64,000 nucleotides of DNA from an uncultured Saprospiraceae bacterium (GTDB lineage Bacteria > Bacteroidota > Bacteroidia > Chitinophagales > Saprospiraceae), in assembly GCA_937139495.1 (NCBI GenBank), contig CAKZQC010000041.1:56178-120177 (forward strand), given 5' to 3'. Positions 55,586-63,910 of the stretch are shown here, piece after piece; positions within the stretch are counted from its first letter, which is position 1, and each line of letters begins with the position of its first letter. The position numbers and the translations under genes are program-made. Below the pieces are notes generated by a model, which was given only the letters and a program-made list of their open reading frames with translations, was not told the origin of the DNA and did no database searches.

Positions 55586-55795
55586 AATTTACTAATAATG
55601 GTGCTAGGAAATAATTCCAGACCGTTAATATAAAGACTAAATTGCTATAAAAACTAGATTATCTATTGTTTTTGACGGATTACTTATACGCTCTTAGTTG
55701 TGTGAAATTGGTAGGACAAAATACTAAAACAAGTTATTTGACACAAATTGTTGGTATATTGCAAGAAATTGCAACACAAATTAACAAAAATCAGC

Positions 55796-56671
55796 ATGAA
55801 AGGAACAGCAAAAGTAGGATTATTGGTAGGTGGCGGTATCGCCGTATTATTAGCGTTATTGTTTGGCAATGGTATCGGGCAGCTTGGTAGCCCTGCCGAA
55901 AACCCTACTAATCACATCAACACGCCTGATTATCCTGCTCCTCCACGCCATACGACAACCAATACGAATACAAAAAAATCCTTTAATTATTACCCAACTT
56001 CCTTTGTTGGCAATCAACTGATAGAGCATCAATATTATGCCTTGTCGTATTCGACGAAGCACAAAAATGCAGAATGGGTTGCCTATGATTTGTGGGGTAA
56101 ACGACTGAATACGAGTGGAGCTGTAGAGCGAGATAATTTTGTGTCTGACCCTGCTACTAATGAAGAAGTGAGCAGCACGGCTTACTTGCATTCGGGCTAC
56201 GATAGAGGACATTTGGTACCGGCTAATGATATGAATTTTAATGAAATAGCAATGAAAGAAGCCTGCTATATGACCAATGTCTGTCCGCAAGTACCGGAAT
56301 TTAATAGGGGTATTTGGAAAAGTCTTGAAGGGCAAGTGCGGAAGTGGGCAGTAGCTTACGGAAAGGTCTATGTCGTGACAGGTCCTATATTGCGACATAG
56401 TGCCGCTGATGCTCCTCGACTCAAGGACGACACTGATAGCCCAACAATTCCTAGAGGATACTATAAGGTAGTTTTGGATTATACCAGCAAGCAGCCCAAA
56501 GGGATTGGTTTCTTGTTCAAGAACAAAGATATAGACCAGCCATTGGCTAACTTTGTTGTCTCAATAGAACGAGTGGAAGCTTATACCAACTTGGACTTTT
56601 TTCCTGATTTGTCTGCTGCGGAGCAGCAAGCATTAGAAGCCACGGTGAATCCTGCTGATTGGGGATTGTAG
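55796..56671 (+). CDS. DNA/RNA non-specific endonuclease (NUC1/DRGH family)
   Basis: A 291-residue protein with an N-terminal hydrophobic anchor or signal (GLLVGGGIAVLLALLFGNG), a Pro/Thr-rich linker (about 33-62) and a beta-beta-alpha-metal nuclease domain. The active motif GYDRGHLVPANDM spans 134-146 with catalytic His139; the metal-binding Asn is in YMTNVCPQVPEFNRGIW. The family is sugar-non-specific (Serratia nuclease, EndoG). Probably periplasmic or secreted, for nucleic-acid use. ATG at 55796 is chosen because the longer frame opens with TTG. Confidence 0.88.
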   Translation: MKGTAKVGLLVGGGIAVLLALLFGNGIGQLGSPAENPTNHINTPDYPAPPRHTTTNTNTKKSFNYYPTSFVGNQLIEHQYYALSYSTKHKNAEWVAYDLWGKRLNTSGAVERDNFVSDPATNEEVSSTAYLHSGYDRGHLVPANDMNFNEIAMKEACYMTNVCPQVPEFNRGIWKSLEGQVRKWAVAYGKVYVVTGPILRHSAADAPRLKDDTDSPTIPRGYYKVVLDYTSKQPKGIGFLFKNKDIDQPLANFVVSIERVEAYTNLDFFPDLSAAEQQALEATVNPADWGL

Positions 56672-56694
56672 ATAAGCGTACCACATAGAAACAC

Positions 56695-56850
56695 TTAGTC
56701 GATTTCTAGTTTTGGACACTTTTTGCATTGTTTTTTGCCTTTTTTGTACTTTTTGCAACATTTCTTTTTGCATTTGCCACAACCAAAGGCTTCATCAGTT
56801 ACAATCGGCATTCCACCAGAGAGGTCGTTCAATTTTTCCCAGCTTTGCAT
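56695..56850 (-). CDS. Cys/Lys-rich small protein, 51 residues
   Basis: From ATG at 56850: MQSWEKLNDLSGGMPIVTDE, AFGCGKCKKKCCKKYKKGKK, QCKKCPKLEID. Six cysteines are arranged CxxC-x3-CC-x9-CxxC with 16 lysines between them, which suggests a small zinc-binding knuckle or metallothionein-like fold and binding to nucleic acid or acidic surfaces. No signal peptide. I recall similar short proteins in other Bacteroidota but no function. It is convergent with the nuclease gene, 23 bp from its stop. Confidence 0.68.
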   Translation of the reverse strand: MQSWEKLNDLSGGMPIVTDEAFGCGKCKKKCCKKYKKGKKQCKKCPKLEID

Positions 56851-57111
56851 TCGTCAATCGTGTTAGTTTGCGTGAAAATAAACTAGGCTGTTGCCCATTT
56901 ATACCTGCAAATTAATGCTTAATTAGATTAAATACAAATAGTAGGGGAGGAAAGTGTACTAATTTTTAGTTAAAATCTAAGAACTATTTCTACTTGTAGC
57001 AGCCATCGGGTGAGTGGTCTATCCAAAAATGTGTAATTTTGTGTAGTTGAATTTGTCGTTAGCTCAATATTCGGCTATTATCTATTCATTTTCTCATAGA
57101 CTATTTTTCCA

Positions 57112-58998
57112 TTGAAATATTTTTTGTACATCACAGTTTTGTTCTTGTTCAGTACTGCCAACACGCTGTTGGCTCAACAAAAGATTGCGACCAAAAACAA
57201 TAACAAACGCAAGATATTGGGCGATACAACGACCGTGTATTATACTCAATTGTCCAACCCAACCTTGGTTTTGCCACTAGATGCCAGCTTGGACAACTTT
57301 GAAGAAATAGATCCTACTTGGAACGAGAAAGAGAACTTTGCTACTTTGGGTGGTTTATTGGCTACGCCTGCACTGGATAGATATTATCAATCCAAAAGCA
57401 AGGGCGGCTTTCGAGTCGGATTCAATCAATTTGACCATTATAAGCTGGAGCGAGAATCCATCAAGTATTATGAAGTAAAGGATCATCGACCATTCACCGA
57501 ATTGTATTATTCGCAAATCAATCAGAAAAATAACTTTGTCAAAGCAGATTTTGGGTATCGCTTCAATGACAATATTTATATCGGATTGCAGTATGATTTG
57601 ATCAATCAAAATGGATTTTATACGCAAGAAAAAGTACGGAATCAGAATGTAGGTTTTGCTCTAAGAGTAAAGACCAATGATGCTCGCTATCACGGTTATT
57701 TCAATTTTGTGACCAATGCCATCAAGTATCAAGATAATGGCGGGATTACGTCGGATACGATTATCGGCGATTTGGTAGAAGCGGCTTTGTTGAACGTCAA
57801 TACGTATAGCAATTCGGCTCAGTCCAACTACAATACCACCAACTTGACTTACAGCCAATTTTGGTACAACAAAGGAGTCGATTCGCTCAAACAAACGACT
57901 AATGCAACCAATGAATGGAGCCACAAAATAAGCTATCAATTCAATCGCTACAAGTTTTTTGACAATGCTCCTAACCCAGATATATACGGCGATGCAGCCG
58001 TCAATCCTAGAGGTTTGCGTGTGTTTGTGCGTCATCAAGTGCTAGAGAACGAAGTGGGTTATCGTCAAGCATTGGGCGGAAGCCTACAAGAAGCCCCTCT
58101 TTGGCTCAAAGCCTATGTTAAGCACAGCTGGAATATTGTTTATCAACAACCACAGAACTATCAAATACATAATTTTTCGGTAGGAGCGATTATACAAAAC
58201 AATCCACAATATCAGTTTAAATATCATATAGAAGGACAGGCGACTTCCGTCGAATCTCGTCTTGATTTGATGTTGAAAGCCAAAGTTGGTTATGACCTCA
58301 AAAAGTTTGGTTACCTCCAAGGTCAATTGCTTTTTCAGCGATACCAGCCAAGTTTGATAGACCGCCAGTTGTATGTATCCAATGAATTGATTTGGGACAA
58401 TAATTCCAATTTTTCGCAAATACAAGAGTTTAATTTTGGAGGGAAATATACCTTGCCGACTATTGGGTTTGAAGCGGAATTGCTCAATCATACTTTTACG
58501 AACTGGATTTATTATGACTCGCTAGGTGTACAGCAGGCACCGAGTTCTGTCAATTTATTGCAATTGAAAATCAAGCAAAATTTTAAGGTTTGGAAATTTC
58601 ATTTAGATAATGAAGTGATTTGGCAACCAACATTGGCTGGCAAAGCTTATTTTAGAGTACCTGAATTGTTGTTTTCGCACAATTTTTATTTGCAAAGCGA
58701 AGTTTTTAATAAAGCAATGCTACTCAAAATTGGGGTACGCTTTCGCTACAATACTGCTTATTATGCCAATGGATATGACCCGTTGACGGGCAATTTCTTT
58801 ATACAGAATAGGCAACTAATAGATATGACTCCTCGTATTGACCCTTATATTTCTTTTCGCATTTGGCAGTTTCGCTTTTTTGTTCGTGGCGAAAATGTAT
58901 TGTATTTTGCCAATGGCGAAAATTATTTCACGGCTTATCGCCGCCCAATACACAACTTTGTAGTTCGGCTTGGGGTCTCTTGGCGATTGTTTGATTAG
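57112..58998 (+). CDS. Putative porin (Bacteroidota Porin_10-like)
   Basis: A 628-residue outer-membrane protein. The signal peptide MKYFLYITVLFLFSTANTLL begins with a TTG codon at 57112; no ATG occurs nearby in frame, so TTG initiation is inferred. The mature part has dense alternating aromatic strands (VKADFGYRFNDNIYIGLQYD, HGYFNFVTNAIKYQDNGGIT, KFHLDNEVIWQPTL, RFRYNTAYYANGYDPLTG) and ends VVRLGVSWRLFD, a typical barrel C-terminus with terminal aromatic-acid pair. Matches the putative-porin family of about 600-700 residues. Substrate unknown. Confidence 0.8.
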   Translation: MKYFLYITVLFLFSTANTLLAQQKIATKNNNKRKILGDTTTVYYTQLSNPTLVLPLDASLDNFEEIDPTWNEKENFATLGGLLATPALDRYYQSKSKGGFRVGFNQFDHYKLERESIKYYEVKDHRPFTELYYSQINQKNNFVKADFGYRFNDNIYIGLQYDLINQNGFYTQEKVRNQNVGFALRVKTNDARYHGYFNFVTNAIKYQDNGGITSDTIIGDLVEAALLNVNTYSNSAQSNYNTTNLTYSQFWYNKGVDSLKQTTNATNEWSHKISYQFNRYKFFDNAPNPDIYGDAAVNPRGLRVFVRHQVLENEVGYRQALGGSLQEAPLWLKAYVKHSWNIVYQQPQNYQIHNFSVGAIIQNNPQYQFKYHIEGQATSVESRLDLMLKAKVGYDLKKFGYLQGQLLFQRYQPSLIDRQLYVSNELIWDNNSNFSQIQEFNFGGKYTLPTIGFEAELLNHTFTNWIYYDSLGVQQAPSSVNLLQLKIKQNFKVWKFHLDNEVIWQPTLAGKAYFRVPELLFSHNFYLQSEVFNKAMLLKIGVRFRYNTAYYANGYDPLTGNFFIQNRQLIDMTPRIDPYISFRIWQFRFFVRGENVLYFANGENYFTAYRRPIHNFVVRLGVSWRLFD

Positions 58999-59022
58999 TA
59001 ATAATTCAAAAATTGAATAACA

Positions 59023-59811
59023 ATGAAATTAATAATAGGGTGTTTTTTGATGCTGATGAGTGGTTTCGCTTTTGGACAGCCCTCTATCGAATCGGTCAAA
59101 AAAATAGGCTCGCCAGATAGCTATGAATCAGGATCAGCCTATTGGGCTGCATTGGTACAATACAAATTGGTAAACAGCAGTGACGAAGTCGCTCATCAGC
59201 TGTTGCTACAGCACGACAATTTTGCTGATTATGTCAAATTGGGCTATCAAGAATTGAATCTTTTTGGTAGCGAACAAAAGGAGTTGGTCGTACAGCTGAG
59301 TTTTGACGGCAAGTCTTCTTACGCCCATTTTTTTTATGCCGATGCTACCAATTGGTACAAAACTGAATACTCGTTGGAGTACATGGCATTGCCCGATAGT
59401 CCATTGGATAGAACGATCAAACTATCGTTTCGAGAAGTCCACCAAGAAGGAGAGTGGGTGGTATTGGTCAATAAAACGACCAAACATGCTGCACAAAATG
59501 CCTTGGAAAAATGGTTGACTATTTGGCAAGTCAATCCTGATAAATTGCAAGTATTGCATACCGAAAAAATAGCTGCACAGTCGTTTGTGGAGCGTTACGA
59601 AGCCAAGCTGTCTTGGTCGAACAACTTTCCGAAAAAACTTTCTGTAACGAGCAAAGGAATGACCTACAAAGAACAAGAAGAAACGCTGTACGGTGAAGAG
59701 GTTGCCAATCAATTGGAGATTGCGACCATCGAAAAATTATGTGCTTTTGAGTCAAATACGCCTTGCGAATGTGCTATATTGAGCGAAGAAACAACGACGC
59801 AGCTGGAGTAA
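59023..59811 (+). CDS. Unknown secreted protein
   Basis: A 262-residue protein with signal peptide MKLIIGCFLMLMSGFAFGQ. The rest is mixed alpha/beta with no family I recognise; the cysteines CAFESNTPCECA near the end may be disulfide-bonded. It starts 24 bp after the porin gene on the same strand, so the two are probably co-transcribed. Confidence 0.65.
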   Translation: MKLIIGCFLMLMSGFAFGQPSIESVKKIGSPDSYESGSAYWAALVQYKLVNSSDEVAHQLLLQHDNFADYVKLGYQELNLFGSEQKELVVQLSFDGKSSYAHFFYADATNWYKTEYSLEYMALPDSPLDRTIKLSFREVHQEGEWVVLVNKTTKHAAQNALEKWLTIWQVNPDKLQVLHTEKIAAQSFVERYEAKLSWSNNFPKKLSVTSKGMTYKEQEETLYGEEVANQLEIATIEKLCAFESNTPCECAILSEETTTQLE

Positions 59812-59980
59812 AGAAGCTCTAATTATAAAACCGTACATTTTTTAGCTAGCGTTGCTTTTAATAAGATCGCTTTGCTGTTAGGTATTAGAAGTTAGATTTC
59901 CGACGATAGTTTTCTTAATGCTTGTATAAGACCGTGTTTTCAAGAAGGAATTAAATCACATAAAGTGATTTTTAGCCCTA

Positions 59981-60005
59981 AGACTATAATTTTAGACACG
60001 CTCTA
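59981..60005. repeat. Solo terminal repeat of the family-1 mobile element
   Basis: GACTATAATTTTAGACACGC with TCTAA is identical in style to the right ends of copies A and B. No matching left end was found between 59812 and 59980, so this is a remnant. Confidence 0.6.
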
Positions 60006-60020
60006 ATGACTAATTTCAAT

Positions 60021-60144
60021 TTGAGTACAGGACAAAAAACTATTCTTAACGAGGTACTAAGCACTTTCAAAGTGCTTAGTACCTTATTTGAAGGCTAAAA
60101 AATACCTTTGGAATAAGTATTTTCAACTTTTGTCCTGTACTCAA
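60021..60144. mobile_element. 124-bp MITE, family 2, with perfect inverted ends and target duplication
   Basis: TTGAGTACAGGACAAAA (60021-60037) is perfectly inverted as TTTTGTCCTGTACTCAA (60128-60144). AATTTCAAT flanks the element on both sides (60012-60020 and 60145-60153), a 9-bp target duplication. Inside, 60053-60083 is a 31-bp perfect palindrome around one C. No coding frame. A related end lies at 63911. Confidence 0.88.
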
Positions 60145-60188
60145 AATTTCAATTCTAAATTAAAAACTCCTCAAAAAAAATCTAAATT

Positions 60189-60806
60189 ATGAAATTAATT
60201 ACTACCATTATTTTAGCCATTTGCTTCTTGACAATTAGTTGTGATAGCGACAACCCGACTACTGATACACCACAAGAAATCGGCGAAGCCCTACAAGATA
60301 TGATTCCGCCCAAAGGCGATGTCACCGATCCAAATGTACCTATCATAGCACCACCGACCAACGATGACCTAAAGGTCGATAAAGTGGAACAAGCCAAAAA
60401 TTTGATGCAGCAAATAGATAAAGAAGTGGGCAATTATGAAGAAACAACTAGTGAGAAATATGTGAAACAACACTACGCTTGCGATATCAAGAGTTATCAA
60501 CAAAAAGATTATCAGAAGAAAATCGTAACGTGTTTTGACGGTGGTATGGAGTACCATACGGCTATTATTTATTATCAAGCAGCACAACCACAAGTGGTTA
60601 TTATTACGCTGGAAGAATACAACGCATCGCCTGCCAATAAGGAAGAATTTGAAGAAAGTAAAACTAATGTAACTATTCGAGAAATATACTTGGAAGAAGG
60701 CGATTGGGACAATATACTACAAGTGCGAGATGAGAATGACAAAGTAGCCATCTTGACACCAAAAGTCAAATATCACTGGGATATTACTAAAATTGCACTA
60801 CAATAA
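60189..60806 (+). CDS. Unknown lipoprotein
   Basis: A 205-residue protein with lipobox TISC (Cys18), followed by a Pro/Thr-rich, disordered-looking linker (19-60) and a C-terminal domain of helices and strands (QAKNLMQQIDKEVGNYEETT, CFDGGMEYHTAIIYYQAAQP). Two cysteines (near 97 and 117) may pair. No family recognised. It begins 36 bp after the target duplication of the 124-bp element, so its promoter may lie in or beside it. Confidence 0.68.
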   Translation: MKLITTIILAICFLTISCDSDNPTTDTPQEIGEALQDMIPPKGDVTDPNVPIIAPPTNDDLKVDKVEQAKNLMQQIDKEVGNYEETTSEKYVKQHYACDIKSYQQKDYQKKIVTCFDGGMEYHTAIIYYQAAQPQVVIITLEEYNASPANKEEFEESKTNVTIREIYLEEGDWDNILQVRDENDKVAILTPKVKYHWDITKIALQ

Positions 60807-60810
60807 TTAC

Positions 60811-61584
60811 CTATTTTTTGATTTTAGTATCGCTGTCCCACCAAGTATGATAGACGGCAGTAGCCGCAAAATAGAACATACAAAACAACGATAATCCTCG
60901 CATGATTTGGTATGCCAATGCAGAGTCATACTTCCCTTCTACAATCGTTAATAAAGCGACATTACTAACGACAAAAAGTACAGTAATGAATATGTTGGTG
61001 TGTTTGAACTTAGGTGTTCGGCTCGGATACAAAAACTTGATGGGAACAAAATGAAGGATGGCAAAAATGAGAATCATGATGAAATTTCCAAGCGGTGGAA
61101 ATTGATACACATAGTATAAATAGAACGCCACCATATTCCACATGACAGGAAAACCCACAAAGTAATAATCGTTGGAAACCATGCCTTCCTTGCCGTAATA
61201 GAGGGTAGAAACGAGCAAAATAATAGCAGCTGCCCAAAATCGTAGCTCCTCAGGCACTAAGTAGCTGCCGCCTTCGCTGATGGGAATGCCATCAATCGTA
61301 GCCGCATAGATTAAGTAGGCAGGAACAATGGCATAGGTCGCAAAATCAATCACATAATCCATGGTTTGCCCTGACATATTAGGTAGCACTTCCTTGGTGT
61401 TTGCCATACGAGCAAACGTACCATCAATCCCATCAATGACTAAGGTCAAAAAAAGCATGAGAAATGCCATAAAAAAATTGCCCTCACTAATGCAAACAAT
61501 TGCCCAAAAACCAGCAACAATTCCAGAAGCAGTAAAAGCATGAACGAGCCAAGCAGCGGCTTTTTGTGTGGTAGAATAAGGCAT
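60811..61584 (-). CDS. pcs: Phosphatidylcholine synthase
   Basis: A 257-residue membrane enzyme of the CDP-alcohol phosphatidyltransferase family with about seven helices. The motif D51-x2-DG-x2-AR-x12-G-x3-D76-x3-D80 is complete; the 12-residue spacer and its KEVLP segment are those of bacterial Pcs, not of PgsA or PssA. The N-terminus AWLVHAFTASG and later SNDYYFVGFPVMWNMVAFYL and HFVPIKFLYPSR also match Pcs. It makes phosphatidylcholine from CDP-diacylglycerol and choline. It is divergent (80-bp gap) from a choline-type symporter gene, which supports this assignment. Confidence 0.9.
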   Translation of the reverse strand: MPYSTTQKAAAWLVHAFTASGIVAGFWAIVCISEGNFFMAFLMLFLTLVIDGIDGTFARMANTKEVLPNMSGQTMDYVIDFATYAIVPAYLIYAATIDGIPISEGGSYLVPEELRFWAAAIILLVSTLYYGKEGMVSNDYYFVGFPVMWNMVAFYLYYVYQFPPLGNFIMILIFAILHFVPIKFLYPSRTPKFKHTNIFITVLFVVSNVALLTIVEGKYDSALAYQIMRGLSLFCMFYFAATAVYHTWWDSDTKIKK

Positions 61585-61664
61585 AAGTTGATAGGATTTA
61601 GTGAGCTATTTGTACTCGAAAGTACAAAATAATAGCAATATTTGCTTCAAACTAAATAACGACC

Positions 61665-63251
61665 ATGAAAAATAACCGCTTAAAATCCTTGTTGCCAACG
61701 GCTATCATGCTGTGCTTTTTGAGTGCCGTAGGGCTGTATCTCTACTTTTTTACCGAAAGGGAAGTATTTTGGGGTGGCTTTGTTGCCATGTTATTTTTTT
61801 ATGGCTTGGTGTTTTTTATGGGCAGCTTTATTGCGGCTCGTAGAGGCAATCAAGATTCGGAAGAAGAGGTGCTATTGGCAGGGCGTTCGTTGCCGTTGTG
61901 GATAGCTATTTTTACGATGAGTGCCACTTGGGTAGGCGGTGGGTACATCAACGGCACGGCAGAAGCAACCTACAATTCGGGTTTAGTTAAGGTGCAAGCA
62001 CCTTGGGGGTATGCGTTGAGTTTGGTGGTAGGCGGTTTATTTTTTGCGAAAAAAATGCGATATTATCAATTTAGAACCATGCTCGATCCACTAGAGCAGC
62101 GTTTTGGTAGCAAGGTAGCCGCTTTATTCTTTTTGCCAGCTTTGACAGGCGAGGTGTTTTGGACGGCAGCGATTCTTTCTGCATTGGGTTCTACCTTCGC
62201 CACTGTGCTAGGTTTAGATATAGAAAGTTCAATTATCCTTTCGGCAATTATAGCGATTGCTTATACCGCTTTGGGCGGTTTGTGGGCGGTAGCAATGACC
62301 GATGTCATACAAATGGTACTACTCCTATTGGGATTATTTATTACCATTCCTTACGCCTTGGAATTTGTAGGTGGTTGGGATGCTGCTTGGGCAGCATACA
62401 AGGTCAAAAATGGAGCGTCAGCTACATTGATTCCCTCTAGGGAAGCCCTCGGCAACGATTGGTGGCAGTGGTGGGATTATGCTTTTTTGTTGGTATTTGG
62501 TGGTGTGGCATGGCAGGTGTATTTTCAGCGAGTGCTGTCTGCTAAAGATGGCAATACTGCCCGCAATTTATCCATTATAGCTGGTGTTGTTTGTTTGGTA
62601 GCCGCCATTCCGCCTATTGTGATAGGAGTAGTGGGAGCGGTAGCCGATTGGTCGAGTATAGGAGGCGTTCCCGCCAATAGTTTGGAAGTACTGCCCAGTG
62701 TCATGCGATATATGACGCCCAATTGGGTTGCTACGATTGGTTTGGGAGCGGTGGCAGCAGCTGTTATGTCGTCGGCGGATTCTTCGATTTTGTCGTCATC
62801 ATCGATGGCAAGCTGGAATATTTACCGTCCACTCATCAAGCCCGAGGTTACTTCCAAAGAGCTCGCTGGTGTTATCAAAAAATGTATTTGGATTGTTGGC
62901 ATAGCAGCGACTTTAATCGCTCTCAAAGTCAAAAGTATTTACGAATTATGGTTTTTGTGTAGTGATTTTGTCTATTGCTTGTTGTTTCCTGCTTTGGTCT
63001 GTGCTTTATTCGACAAGAAAGCCAATAAATATGGAGCCATAGCGGGATTTCTGGTCGCAGCTATCTTGCGTTTTGGTGGTGGCGAAGCGACTTTGGGCAT
63101 TCCGACCTTTATCAATTATTATGTAGAGAACGGAACCGTATTGTTGCCCTTTCGGACAATGGCAATGGTCAGCGGACTGTTGAGTATTGTATTGGTGTCT
63201 AGGTTGACACAGCAGCAAGCACCACCACAGGCATTGTTTGTAGTAGAATGA
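61665..63251 (+). CDS. CHT1-like sodium:choline symporter (SSS/SLC5 family)
   Basis: A 528-residue protein with about 13 membrane helices. SATWVGGGYINGTAEATY (86-103), QAPWGYALSLVVGGLFFAKK (111-130), WQVYFQRVLSAKD and GLGAVAAAVMSSADSSILSS are nearly the same as in animal high-affinity choline transporter CHT1 (SLC5A7), more so than in other bacterial SSS members such as PutP. Conserved Ser/Asp around MSSADSS form the second Na site. The adjacent pcs gene makes choline the likely substrate. The first helix is an extra N-terminal segment (residues 10-30). Confidence 0.85.
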   Translation: MKNNRLKSLLPTAIMLCFLSAVGLYLYFFTEREVFWGGFVAMLFFYGLVFFMGSFIAARRGNQDSEEEVLLAGRSLPLWIAIFTMSATWVGGGYINGTAEATYNSGLVKVQAPWGYALSLVVGGLFFAKKMRYYQFRTMLDPLEQRFGSKVAALFFLPALTGEVFWTAAILSALGSTFATVLGLDIESSIILSAIIAIAYTALGGLWAVAMTDVIQMVLLLLGLFITIPYALEFVGGWDAAWAAYKVKNGASATLIPSREALGNDWWQWWDYAFLLVFGGVAWQVYFQRVLSAKDGNTARNLSIIAGVVCLVAAIPPIVIGVVGAVADWSSIGGVPANSLEVLPSVMRYMTPNWVATIGLGAVAAAVMSSADSSILSSSSMASWNIYRPLIKPEVTSKELAGVIKKCIWIVGIAATLIALKVKSIYELWFLCSDFVYCLLFPALVCALFDKKANKYGAIAGFLVAAILRFGGGEATLGIPTFINYYVENGTVLLPFRTMAMVSGLLSIVLVSRLTQQQAPPQALFVVE

Positions 63252-63256
63252 TTTTT

Positions 63257-63793
63257 CTAGTTATTTTTTTGCAATAAATCAATAATAGTGCTGCTAGCAT
63301 TTAGTTCAGAATCGTACAAGACATAATTATCAAGATAACCTAAGTTTTCTATTCTATTGGCAGTCAAGAAATCTTCTTTTAGGGCATAGCCAATCAACGC
63401 TACCGTAAAAGGATTGGTAGCATATAATTGGACTGAAAAGTAAATATCCTTTGGCTTTTTTGTCATCTGCTCCACCATTTCTAATGTCCTAGTATGATAC
63501 TTTTTAGTCCGTGTTTTGACATCTACTTTCAATGGATTGCCATGGAGGTCATAGACAATAAAATCAAATAAATCAGCTTGCTCGTGGGAGGAGCTGTCCG
63601 CCACAAATTTTATATCGTTAGCCACAAAAAACTGCTGTATCGCTTTTTCGCCTAATTTTCCTTCAAACATTTTTCGCTGCTTGGCACTGAGTCCCCCTTC
63701 ATGAAAGTCATGTCGGTCGGAAGTAAATGATCGAGAAAGGGTAGCGTAATTTCTTGCTTCTTGTTCGAGTGCAGGACTGATGGTTATCTTCAT
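63257..63793 (-). CDS. PD-(D/E)XK nuclease-like protein
   Basis: A 178-residue protein without signal peptide. The middle follows the nuclease core pattern: GKLGEKAIQQFF (helix with Glu), then DLFDFIVYDLHGNPLKVDVK, where Asp and the later DVK form D-x(n)-D-x-K, and TRTKKYHTRTLEM. This arrangement is typical of PD-(D/E)XK enzymes in restriction and repair. No methyltransferase or helicase partner is present up to the edge. It converges on the symporter gene, 5 bp apart. Confidence 0.65.
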   Translation of the reverse strand: MKITISPALEQEARNYATLSRSFTSDRHDFHEGGLSAKQRKMFEGKLGEKAIQQFFVANDIKFVADSSSHEQADLFDFIVYDLHGNPLKVDVKTRTKKYHTRTLEMVEQMTKKPKDIYFSVQLYATNPFTVALIGYALKEDFLTANRIENLGYLDNYVLYDSELNASSTIIDLLQKNN

Positions 63794-63910
63794 TTTTGGG
63801 AGTAGATTTTGGAGTGGTCTAAAAACAAATACAAAATAAGAAAAATATTTAATAATCGCTAATCGCTGCTAGGGTAGGAGTCTGCTAATTATTTTTTTGT
63901 AGTAGCGAGC

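Noticed and set aside
56712..56915. Plus-strand frame rich in Phe and Cys
   Set aside because: It is the complement of the Cys/Lys-rich minus-strand gene; its composition is what antisense of Lys/Cys codons gives.
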